DNA of 19,311 nucleotides from Nitrososphaerales archaeon. Lineage in GTDB: Archaea > Thermoproteota > Nitrososphaeria > Nitrososphaerales > Gagatemarchaeaceae. A program made the translations under genes and the position numbers. The stretch is taken from positions 1 to 19,311 of the forward strand of contig JASHVT010000094.1 in the NCBI GenBank assembly GCA_030039515.1, in the 5' to 3' direction. How positions within the stretch are numbered: position 1 is the first letter of the stretch; every line of letters starts with the position of its first letter. Below, piece after piece: positions 13,019 to 19,311 of this stretch. The notes below the pieces were generated by a model. It ran no database searches. It had not been told where the DNA came from and saw nothing but the letters and a program-made list of their open reading frames with translations.

Positions 13019-13930
13019 ATGTTCGACAGGCTGAAGCAGGCGTTCCAGTCCATAGCAACAGCGGTCAAGCAGAAGGAACTGACCGACGAGGAGCTGGACA
13101 AGGCCCTCTTCAGCTTCCAGATCTCACTCACAGAAAGCGATGTCGGGCAGCGGGTCGCGGAATCCCTGGCGCGGGAGGTCCAGGCCAGCCTGAGCGGCGC
13201 CAAGGTCGACAGGTCCGCGGACCTCTCGGAGGTCGTCGGCGAGAAGCTCAGCGCGGTGCTTGGCGAAGCCTTCGCCAAGGCGGGCACAGTCGACCTAGTG
13301 GGGAACATCAAAGAGAAGAGGAAGTCAGGTGAGCCCTACTCGATACTCTTCCTCGGGATAAACGGCACCGGCAAGACCACGACCGTCGCAAAGGTCGCCA
13401 ACCGCCTGAAGAAGAGCGACCTCTCCGTGGTCTGCGCCGCCGGCGACACCCACAGGCCCGGCGCCATAGAGCAGCTCACGGAGCACGCGGACAGGCTTGG
13501 GGTCAAGGTGGTCTCGCAGAGATACGGGGCGGACCCGGCCGCCGTCGGGCGGGACGGTATCCTGTACGCCAAGGCGCACCATTCAGACTGCCTGCTGATC
13601 GACTCCGCGGGGAGGATGCAGACCAACCAGAACCTGATGGAGGAGATGGCCAAGATCGTCCGCGTGGTCAAGCCTGACTTCCGGCTCTTCGTCGCCGACG
13701 CGCTCACAGGGAACGACGCGGTCTCCCAGGCCGAGCTCTTCAACGAGCACGTCGGGTTCGACGGAGCAGTGCTCACGAAGGCTGACGCCGACGTCAGGGG
13801 AGGCGCAGCCCTCTCCATCGTCTACTCCACGGGAAAGCCTGTGCTGTTCCTGGGAGTGGGCCAGGGGTACGACGACCTTGTCCCGTTCGACTCCGCGAAG
13901 TTCCTCGGCTCGCTTCTCAAGGCTGCCTGA
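13019..13930 (+). CDS. ftsY: Signal recognition particle receptor FtsY
   Basis: The 303-residue SRP GTPase is the membrane-side receptor that docks SRP54 and delivers ribosomes to SecYEG. A short helical N domain (about 1-95; LTDEELDKALFSFQISLTESDV) precedes the G domain: G1 GINGTGKT (113-120), insertion-box/G2 DTHRPGA (143-149), G3 DSAGR (195-199), G4 TKAD (253-256) and the G5-side motif GVGQ (279-282). It has no acidic A domain, as in many archaea. DTHRPGA has Pro where DTxRAxA is usual, and G4 reads TKADAD rather than TKxDGD, both mild variants. The gene is convergent with the ACT-domain gene, 11 bases apart. Confidence 0.96.
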   Translation: MFDRLKQAFQSIATAVKQKELTDEELDKALFSFQISLTESDVGQRVAESLAREVQASLSGAKVDRSADLSEVVGEKLSAVLGEAFAKAGTVDLVGNIKEKRKSGEPYSILFLGINGTGKTTTVAKVANRLKKSDLSVVCAAGDTHRPGAIEQLTEHADRLGVKVVSQRYGADPAAVGRDGILYAKAHHSDCLLIDSAGRMQTNQNLMEEMAKIVRVVKPDFRLFVADALTGNDAVSQAELFNEHVGFDGAVLTKADADVRGGAALSIVYSTGKPVLFLGVGQGYDDLVPFDSAKFLGSLLKAA

Positions 13931-13941
13931 GCGATACCCCT

Positions 13942-14610
13942 CTAGCCCTCCGCGCCGAGCTTCTCCTTCTCCTGTCCGATGAGCTCGGTGAGCGTCTCGA
14001 ACGCCCGGCTCGCGTCCTTCATGGAGACGACCAAAATCGTGTCGGTATAGCAGCTGACCGTGTCCTCGACGTTGACGTGCCTCCTCGAGAGCTGATTGTA
14101 GAAGAGGCTTATGCACCCCGGGGTCGACACTATCTTGTCGGGGCTGTGGACCGTAATCGCGGCGCAGTCAGCTCCCTCCTCGAGGAGCTCAGCGCCCGAG
14201 AGCGCCTTCCTCACCTTGCCATGGAGCATCTGGTCGAAGATCAGCGTTATCGAGGAGAGCGACTCGGAGACCTGGATGAAGTCCGCCTGGTGCGCCGAGA
14301 GCAGGTTGGTGACCGCCTGCTGCGTCCGCTTGGTCTTTTCGACAGATACCTTCGACACGCGCGTCCTGACGTTCACGGTGCTCTGCGCTATGACGCTCCC
14401 GACCCCCGACTCCACTGCCGGATAAGACCCCCTCAGCCTCTTCAGGGCCGTGACGACGCTCTGCTCGCTGACGTCCTTTGCCCTCTGCCTAAGCCTCGCG
14501 GCGACCTTGGGCGAGAGCATCCGTGCGAGCGCGCTGAGGTTGACGTAGTCTCTGGCGATGGCGTCCTGAACGGAGAAGTCGTAGCCCACCTCGTCCCTCA
14601 CCGCCTTCAT
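13942..14610 (-). CDS. ACT-domain protein with N-terminal HTH-like region, putative amino-acid-responsive regulator
   Basis: The 222-residue product has an N-terminal helical region with a helix-turn-helix look (FSVQDAIARDYVNLSALARM, then VAARLRQRAKDVSEQSVVTALKRL), a middle beta/alpha part (about 80-140), and a C-terminal ACT domain at about 145-215 (AITVHSPDKIVSTPGCISLF, HVNVEDTVSCYTDTILVVSM). The ACT part resembles the aspartokinase type that binds free amino acids. The start is well fixed: ATG 14610 has AAGGAGGT seven bases before it (14618-14625), while the frame's upstream extension overlaps the promoter and argG antisense. It is divergent from argG. I infer that it senses arginine, lysine or a precursor and controls the shared promoter. 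Confidence 0.75.
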   Translation of the reverse strand: MKAVRDEVGYDFSVQDAIARDYVNLSALARMLSPKVAARLRQRAKDVSEQSVVTALKRLRGSYPAVESGVGSVIAQSTVNVRTRVSKVSVEKTKRTQQAVTNLLSAHQADFIQVSESLSSITLIFDQMLHGKVRKALSGAELLEEGADCAAITVHSPDKIVSTPGCISLFYNQLSRRHVNVEDTVSCYTDTILVVSMKDASRAFETLTELIGQEKEKLGAEG

Positions 14611-14617
14611 CACCGAA

Positions 14618-14625
14618 ACCTCCTT
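14618..14625 (-). promoter_or_regulatory. Strong Shine-Dalgarno site for the ACT-domain gene
   Basis: On the minus strand this reads AAGGAGGT, seven bases before ATG 14610. It is the best ribosome-binding site in the window and decides the start against the longer reading. Confidence 0.85.
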
Positions 14626-14643
14626 GACCAGTTTCGGGTCATG

Positions 14644-14709
14644 TCTGGCCAATAATCTCTGTTTCTGGCCAAAATATATAAAAGCGTTTTCGCGGCGCGT
14701 TTCGCCAGA
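14644..14709. promoter_or_regulatory. Divergent ACT-gene/argG promoter with three TCTGGCCAA-type elements
   Basis: TCTGGCCAA occurs at 14644-14652 and again at 14664-14672, exactly 20 bases (two helical turns) apart. A third copy in the opposite direction with one mismatch (TTCGCCAGA, 14701-14709) lies near the expected argG transcription start. An AT-rich block, AAAATATATAAAA (14671-14683), gives TATA boxes for both directions: about 36 nt from the argG TTG, and with a start near 14651 for the ACT gene. The pattern fits an operator controlling both genes. Confidence 0.65.
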
Positions 14710-14713
14710 CAAT

Positions 14714-15958
14714 TTGCGCAGGACTGTCGCTCTCGCGTTCTCCGGCGGACTTGACACTTCGGTGTGCGTCAAGTGGCTCCAGGAGAAGTACGACGCGGAC
14801 GTAGTGACCGTCACGCTCGACCTCGGGCAGAGGGACGCACTCTCTGAAGTCGAGGAGCGCTCGAAGCTCATCGGGGCAAGGAACCACTACACGATCGACG
14901 CGAAGGACGAGTTCGTCAACGACTACGTCTTCCCCTCGGTCGCTGCGAACGCCCTCTACGAAGGTAAGTATCCGCTCAGCACAGCCCTCGGCAGGCCCCT
15001 GATCGCGAAGAAGCTGGTCGAGGTGGCCGAAAGGGAGGGGGCCGACGCCATCGCCCATGGCTGCACGGGCAAGGGCAACGACCAGGTCAGGATCGACGTC
15101 ACCGCCAGAGCCATGAGCCCGTCCCTTCAAGTGATCGCGCCGGTCCGCGAGTGGAACATGTCCAGGGACCAGGAGATTATCTACGCCCAGAAGAACGGAA
15201 TCCCAGTAAAGCCCTCGAAGTCGATCTACAGCGTCGACCAGAACCTCTGGGGGCGCTCCATAGAGAGCGGACCGCTGGAGGACCCCTTCACGGAGCCTCC
15301 CGCCGACGTGTACGAATGGACCGCCTCGCCCGAGGAGGCGCCCGACGCGCCAGGCTACCTGGAGCTCGGATTCGAACAGGGGATGCCCACCAGGGTGAAC
15401 GGCAGGAAGATGGACCCGCTGGGTCTCGTCGAATACGTCAACCAGTTCGCCGGCTCCCATGGCGTCGGAAGGATAGACCACGTCGAGGACAGGCTCGTCG
15501 GGATCAAGTCACGCGAGATCTACGAATGCCCCGCCGCGCTCGCCATCATCGAAGCCCACAGGGACCTCGAGAAACTCGTGCTGACACGCCACGAGCTCGA
15601 CTTCAAGGCCCAGGTCGAAAGGCAATGGGCGTGGCTTGTGTACTCGGGGCTCTGGCTGGAACCCCTCCGCGCGGCGCTCGACAGGTTCATCTCGACGACG
15701 CAGAGCCGCGTCTCGGGGACGGTCAGGATCAAAATGTTCAAGGGGACCGCCGCGATAGTGGGCAGGTCCTCGGACTATTCCATATACGACCTGGCGATGT
15801 CGACCTACAACCGCGGCTCGAAGTTTGACCAGAAGAGCGCCGTGGGGTTCATCGAGCTATGGGGCCTGCAGTCCAGGGTGGCTGCGGCTCTCAGTCCCGA
15901 AGTCGAGGAAAGCCAAGAGATTGGACATAAGAGGACCGAGGCTAAAGAAGCAGAGTGA
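14714..15958 (+). CDS. argG: Argininosuccinate synthase ArgG
   Basis: The 414-residue cytoplasmic enzyme joins citrulline and aspartate, with ATP, into argininosuccinate. The PP-loop AFSGGLDTSVCVKWL (about 7-21) is at the N-terminus; the citrulline/aspartate-binding part has AIAHGCTGKGNDQVR (about 111-125) and SVDQNLWGRSIESG (about 170-183). It ends with a multimerisation helix and a charged tail. The frame is open upstream to 14624, but those codons cover the promoter; TTG 14714 places Met two or three residues before the first strand, as normal. The end overlaps the argH start by 38 bases. It is first in the arg operon. Confidence 0.95.
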   Translation: MRRTVALAFSGGLDTSVCVKWLQEKYDADVVTVTLDLGQRDALSEVEERSKLIGARNHYTIDAKDEFVNDYVFPSVAANALYEGKYPLSTALGRPLIAKKLVEVAEREGADAIAHGCTGKGNDQVRIDVTARAMSPSLQVIAPVREWNMSRDQEIIYAQKNGIPVKPSKSIYSVDQNLWGRSIESGPLEDPFTEPPADVYEWTASPEEAPDAPGYLELGFEQGMPTRVNGRKMDPLGLVEYVNQFAGSHGVGRIDHVEDRLVGIKSREIYECPAALAIIEAHRDLEKLVLTRHELDFKAQVERQWAWLVYSGLWLEPLRAALDRFISTTQSRVSGTVRIKMFKGTAAIVGRSSDYSIYDLAMSTYNRGSKFDQKSAVGFIELWGLQSRVAAALSPEVEESQEIGHKRTEAKEAE

Positions 15959-17405
15959 CGCGGCCCTCGAGTTCACCTCTTCGATGCCGTCGGACGGCAG
16001 GATCGCGCGGCAGGTCGTCAGGGTGAACATGGCCCACATGGTCGCGCTCGTCCGTTCCAGGGAGGTCGCCGAGGAGACTGCCTCAGCATGCGCCGGCTTC
16101 CTCCTCTCCGTCTCTCCGACGACAGAGCCGGGTGCCAAGTCAGAGGACTATCACCAGCAGCTGGAGCAGGAGGCCGTCGACTCGCTCGGGGTGGGGAAGG
16201 CCGGGTTCCTGAACCTCGGGAAGAGCAGGAACGACCAGGTAGCCTCGGCGGTGAGGATGGAGCTCAGGGCCGCCATACTGGACCTGTGGGAGGCAGTGCT
16301 CGACCTTCAGACCTCGCTCCTGAAAGTGGCAGAGAGGCACGCTTCGACGATCATCCCGGGCTACACCCACCTGCAGAGGGCGCAGCCCGTCACCCTCGCC
16401 CACCACCTTCTGGCTCACTTCGACGCGCTGGGAAGAGACGCCGAAAGGCTCGCACAGCTCTATCCGAGAGTCAACCAGTCGCCGATGGGGGCCGCCGCCC
16501 TGGCGGGGACGAGCGTCCCCGTCGACCGCGACCTCGTCTCCGGTCTCCTGGGGTTCGACGGGCTGGTCCGCAACTCCATGGACGCGGTATCGTCCCGCGA
16601 CTTCCTGGTGGAGGCGATCGCCTGCGCTGCCACGTCGATGCTCGACGCGAGCAGGCTCGCCGAGGAGCAAATCCTGTGGGGGTCGAAGGAGTTCGGTTTC
16701 ATCGAGCTCGACGACGCATACTCCGCCTCGAGCAGCATAATGCCGCAGAAGAAGAACGCCGTGGTCTCGGAGCTCGTCAGGGCGAAGGCAGGGACAGTCT
16801 TGGGAAGCTTCGCCGCCGCAGGCGCCATCCTGAAGGCCGTGCCATACTCGTACAACCTCGACCTCCAGGAGGCGACGCCCCACCTGTGGCGCGCGATGGA
16901 TGACGCGACGACCTCCTTGAGGATGCTTGCCGGAACTGTGGCCACGATGAGTGTCAACGCCGACGCGATGTCTGCCGCCGCCTCTGAGGACGACTCGACC
17001 GCCGTCGCGCTGGCCAACTACATCGTCAAGACGCACGGGCTTTCGTTCAGACAGGCTCACTCGATAGTCGGAGAGCTCGTCAGGGTCTCGTCAGAGAAGG
17101 GCGTCCCTCTGTCCAGGATCGCCTCGGCTCAGATGCCTCGCGTCTCGGCCAAATTCGGCAAACGCTTCTCCATCGACGAGAGCACCGCCAGGTCGCTTCT
17201 CGACCCGACAAACTTCGTCAAGGCGATATCAACCTCCGGAGGCGCCAATCCAAGGTTCGCCGCGGACGAACTCGCCCGAAGGCGGAAGGAGGTCGCCTCG
17301 AGCAGAGCCAAGCTCAGGAAACTCGGCTCGCGGCTCAGGGCCTCAGAGAAGAGGCTGCTGAGAGCAACTTCGGGCCTTGCCCGGGAGGTGAAAACGAAAG
17401 AATGA
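15921..17405 (+). CDS. argH: Argininosuccinate lyase ArgH
   Basis: The 494-residue member of the fumarase/aspartase superfamily cleaves argininosuccinate to arginine and fumarate as a homotetramer. Visible family regions are the early GFLNLGKSRNDQVASAVRME (substrate-binding SxNDQ), YTHLQRAQPVTLAHHLLAHF with the catalytic-type TxxQxAQP, and the flexible loop signature SSSIMPQKKNAVV, which carries the catalytic serine. The start is TTG 15921 (MDIRGPRLKKQSD), inside the end of argG; the longer frame from 15825 is antiparallel-sense noise inside argG. The last 30 residues are Lys/Arg-rich beyond the usual end. ATGA couples it to lysW. Confidence 0.94.
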   Translation: MDIRGPRLKKQSDAALEFTSSMPSDGRIARQVVRVNMAHMVALVRSREVAEETASACAGFLLSVSPTTEPGAKSEDYHQQLEQEAVDSLGVGKAGFLNLGKSRNDQVASAVRMELRAAILDLWEAVLDLQTSLLKVAERHASTIIPGYTHLQRAQPVTLAHHLLAHFDALGRDAERLAQLYPRVNQSPMGAAALAGTSVPVDRDLVSGLLGFDGLVRNSMDAVSSRDFLVEAIACAATSMLDASRLAEEQILWGSKEFGFIELDDAYSASSSIMPQKKNAVVSELVRAKAGTVLGSFAAAGAILKAVPYSYNLDLQEATPHLWRAMDDATTSLRMLAGTVATMSVNADAMSAAASEDDSTAVALANYIVKTHGLSFRQAHSIVGELVRVSSEKGVPLSRIASAQMPRVSAKFGKRFSIDESTARSLLDPTNFVKAISTSGGANPRFAADELARRRKEVASSRAKLRKLGSRLRASEKRLLRATSGLAREVKTKE

Positions 17406-17575
17406 ACGCGGACTGCGCCGAATGCGGCGCTGACATAGCCGTCCCGCAGGACGCCATCGTAGGAGAGATCGTCTCGTGCAGAGACTGCTCCTCGGAGTAC
17501 GAGGTCGCCGAGATATCCGCTGGGAGCGTGTTGCTGAAGCCGGCAGAAGCAGCAGGAGAGGACTGGGGCGAGTAG
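17402..17575 (+). CDS. lysW: Amino-group carrier protein LysW
   Basis: The 57-residue acidic carrier holds the amino group of glutamate or alpha-aminoadipate through the gamma-carboxyl of its C-terminal Glu and protects it through the later steps. The zinc ribbon is Cys5-x2-Cys8 and Cys26-x2-Cys29, and the diagnostic EDWGE end (53-57) is intact. Length is standard. Its ATG overlaps the argH stop (ATGA), and its TAG is directly followed by the TTG of the ligase gene, so lysW and its first enzyme are made together. Confidence 0.96.
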   Translation: MNADCAECGADIAVPQDAIVGEIVSCRDCSSEYEVAEISAGSVLLKPAEAAGEDWGE

Positions 17576-18424
17576 TTGAAGGCAAGCATAACCTTCGACA
17601 GGCTGAGGTGGGAAGAGAAGGCGCTGAAGGACGCGGCCTCCTCGGCCGGGCTCGACATGTCTCTGGTCGACGTCAAGGAGATGTCGTTCCTCGTCTCGGC
17701 GACCCGGCCGGAGCTGGGCGCCATCGTCCTCCAGAGATGCATCAGCCACTACAGGTCGCTGATGACGACCCTCGCAATCGAAGGATCGGGGACACCAGTG
17801 ATCAACAGGTTAGCGGTCGCTGAGACGTGCAGCAACAAGCTCGCCGCCAGCATCGCGCTTTCCAAGGCCCAAGTCCCCACCCCTAGGACGATCGTCGCCA
17901 TGTCATCCGACGCGGTCGAGCGCGCCGCCGATGAGCTGGGCTTCCCTCTGGTCCTCAAGCCATTCTCCGGAAGCTGGGGGAGGATGGTCTCGGTCGTCAA
18001 GGACAAGGGCATGCTGCAGTCACTGGTCGAGTACAAGGAGGAGCTCGGCAACCCGCTCGAGCACATGTACTATCTCCAGGAGCTGGTCAAGCGGCCGCCC
18101 AGGGACATCCGCGCAATCGTAGCCGGGGAGGAACTCGTGGCGTGCGTCCACAGGTACGCCCCGGACGGAGAGTGGAGGACGAACGTCGCCCGCGGCGGGA
18201 CGTCCAAGGCCTTCAAGCCAGACTCCGAGCTGAAGGAGCTCGTCCACAAGGCAAGCAAGGCCGTCGGCGGAGGCGTCCTCGGGGTCGACGCGATGGAGTC
18301 GCCAGAAGGATACATGGTCCATGAGGTCAACAACACCGTAGAGTTCAAGGGCGCGCAGTCAGCGGTCGAGGTCGACATATCCGAAAGGATCGTCCGCTAC
18401 GTGGCAGAGACAGCCCGGAGATAG
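17576..18424 (+). CDS. LysW-glutamate/alpha-aminoadipate ligase (ArgX/LysX)
   Basis: The 282-residue ATP-grasp enzyme attaches glutamate (ArgX) or alpha-aminoadipate (LysX) to the C-terminal Glu of LysW. ATP-grasp parts are visible: ADELGFPLVLKPFSGSWGRM (about 119-138, the phosphate-binding loop), YYLQELVKRPPRDIRAIVAG (about 162-181), and the metal-binding end GVLGVDAMES...MVHEVNNTVEFKG. As I recall, an N-T motif in this last segment was linked with glutamate-specific ArgX enzymes; here it reads EVNNTVEFK, and the arg neighbours agree, but many archaea have one bifunctional enzyme. TTG 17576 is taken because it abuts the lysW stop and gives a normal N-terminus. Confidence 0.92.
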   Translation: MKASITFDRLRWEEKALKDAASSAGLDMSLVDVKEMSFLVSATRPELGAIVLQRCISHYRSLMTTLAIEGSGTPVINRLAVAETCSNKLAASIALSKAQVPTPRTIVAMSSDAVERAADELGFPLVLKPFSGSWGRMVSVVKDKGMLQSLVEYKEELGNPLEHMYYLQELVKRPPRDIRAIVAGEELVACVHRYAPDGEWRTNVARGGTSKAFKPDSELKELVHKASKAVGGGVLGVDAMESPEGYMVHEVNNTVEFKGAQSAVEVDISERIVRYVAETARR

Positions 18425-18426
18425 AG

Positions 18427-19311
18427 ATGGTAAAGGTAGCGGTGCTCGGGGCTTCAGGCTACATAGGCGGCGAGCTCGTCAGGCTGCTCCTCCAGCATCC
18501 GCAGGCCGAGCTCGTGGCAGCCACTTCAAGGACCTACGCAGGAGAGTATGTGTTCAGGGTGCACCCCAACCTCCGGGGGATGACCGAGCTGAAGTTCTCC
18601 CAGTTCGACGGCCCTGGAATCATCGGCTCCTCCGACCTGGTCTTCGCCGCCCTCCCGCACGGCGAGTCCGTGAAGGCAATCCCTCAGCTCGCGGACGCAG
18701 GAATGAAGGTGGTGGACCTGAGCGCCGACTTCAGGCTGAGCGACAGCGCGAAGTACCCGGCATGGTACGGCTACGACCATCCCAGGCCCGACCTCCTCGC
18801 GAAGTTCGTCTTCTCCATCCCCGAGATAAACAGGGACAGCGTGAAGGGCGCCAGCCTCGTCTCGTCCCCCGGCTGCATGGCCATCACGACCATCCTCGCC
18901 CTCGCGCCCCTCCTCAAGGAGAAGTCTCTGGGAGTGGACAGAGACCACATAGTCGTAGACGCCAAGGTGGGCTCATCGGGCGCCGGCGGGAAGCCCTCCA
19001 TATCGACACACTTCTCAGAGAGGTTCAGCGTCGTCAGACCATACAAGCCCGCGGGCCACAGGCACTCGGCGGAGATCGAGCAGGTGCTCGCCTTGGTCTC
19101 GGGCGAGCAGGTCAGGGTCTCGATGTCCGCACATGCGGTGAACATGGTACGAGGGATACTCATCACGTCTCACCTGTTCACTTCGGCGATCCAGCCCGTG
19201 GACGTGTGGAAGGCCTACAGAAGGATGTACGAGGGGAGCTACTTCGTCCGCCTGGTGAGGGACAAGAAAGGCCCGTTCCGCCTCCCCGACCCCAAGCTCG
19301 TGGTCGGCTCA
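18427..19311 (+). CDS. LysW-glutamyl/aminoadipyl phosphate reductase (ArgC/LysY), 3' end outside window
   Basis: The first 295 residues are present and the frame is open to the last base, so about 50 residues are missing. The NADPH-dependent enzyme reduces the LysW-bound acyl phosphate to the semialdehyde. The Rossmann motif is GASGYIGGEL (8-17). The catalytic Cys150 lies in SSPGCMAITT. VDAKVGSSGAGGKPS (about 178-192) and PAGHRHSAEIEQ (about 208-219) carry the substrate loop and the catalytic-type His. This is the LysY-like branch of the ArgC family. ATG 18427 is three bases after the ligase stop. The kinase (LysZ/ArgB), aminotransferase and deacylase are expected downstream of the window. 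Confidence 0.93.
   Translation, partial: MVKVAVLGASGYIGGELVRLLLQHPQAELVAATSRTYAGEYVFRVHPNLRGMTELKFSQFDGPGIIGSSDLVFAALPHGESVKAIPQLADAGMKVVDLSADFRLSDSAKYPAWYGYDHPRPDLLAKFVFSIPEINRDSVKGASLVSSPGCMAITTILALAPLLKEKSLGVDRDHIVVDAKVGSSGAGGKPSISTHFSERFSVVRPYKPAGHRHSAEIEQVLALVSGEQVRVSMSAHAVNMVRGILITSHLFTSAIQPVDVWKAYRRMYEGSYFVRLVRDKKGPFRLPDPKLVVGS

Noticed and set aside
14611..14871. Upstream extension of the ACT-domain gene to a 309-residue protein
   Set aside because: It crosses the promoter and runs antisense to argG. A strong AAGGAGGT site fixes the start at 14610.
14639..15481. 280-residue minus-strand frame across argG
   Set aside because: It is the antisense of clear argG coding sequence, with non-protein-like composition.
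16140..17060. 306-residue minus-strand frame across argH
   Set aside because: It is a codon-bias shadow of argH in GC-rich DNA: it is rich in Arg, Gly, Val and His, has no known motif, and argH is certain on the plus strand.
1..19311. CRISPR arrays, insertion sequences and transposase genes
   Set aside because: I saw no regularly spaced repeats, no terminal inverted repeats flanking a transposase, and no transposase or integrase motifs on either strand.

Overview
The window is archaeal. It has archaeal/eukaryotic-type ribosomal proteins (S19e, L39e, L31e), aIF6, prefoldin alpha, PDCD5-family protein, RNase P Rpp21 and Nep1. Promoters are TATA boxes about 25-30 nt from starts, several messages look leaderless or nearly so, and Arg is mostly AGG. 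High GC, LysW-carried arginine/lysine synthesis and the order S19e-PDCD5-L39e-L31e-aIF6-prefoldin-FtsY point to the TACK group. A GC-rich lineage near Thaumarchaeota/Nitrososphaeria is my best guess, but this is inference without a search.

Layout. (1) 1-5.2 kb is an accessory stretch: an unrecognised small gene and a GNAT acetyltransferase; a DUF4760-like membrane protein; an HxlR-type regulator divergent from a two-domain tautomerase; a degenerate DEAH/HrpA-like helicase; and an ABM-domain monooxygenase. (2) 5.2-8.8 kb holds a minus-strand phosphate-uptake operon, pstS-pstC-pstA, without pstB or phoU. PstS carries C-terminal Ig-like domains, and a perfect 10-bp hairpin separates pstS from pstC. 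(3) 8.8-9.6 kb has a small membrane-anchored surface protein, a possible 55-aa gene and tRNA-Gly(TCC). (4) 9.6-13.9 kb is the informational core: nep1 divergent from rnp4 (Rpp21), then S19e, PDCD5, L39e, L31e, aIF6, prefoldin alpha and FtsY. (5) 13.9-19.3 kb holds an ACT-domain putative regulator divergent from argG-argH-lysW-lysX/argX-argC/lysY. The last gene runs off the window end.

Working together. ArgG and ArgH make arginine from citrulline. LysW, its ligase and the ArgC/LysY reductase build the ornithine (and/or lysine) precursor on a carrier protein. Overlapping or abutting ends from argG to lysX suggest one translationally coupled message. The ACT gene and argG share an AT-rich promoter containing three copies of a TCTGGCCAA-type element, which suggests that the ACT protein senses an amino acid and controls itself and the operon. 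Several genes appear to begin with TTG or GTG, so conventional ATG calls would mis-set many N-termini here.
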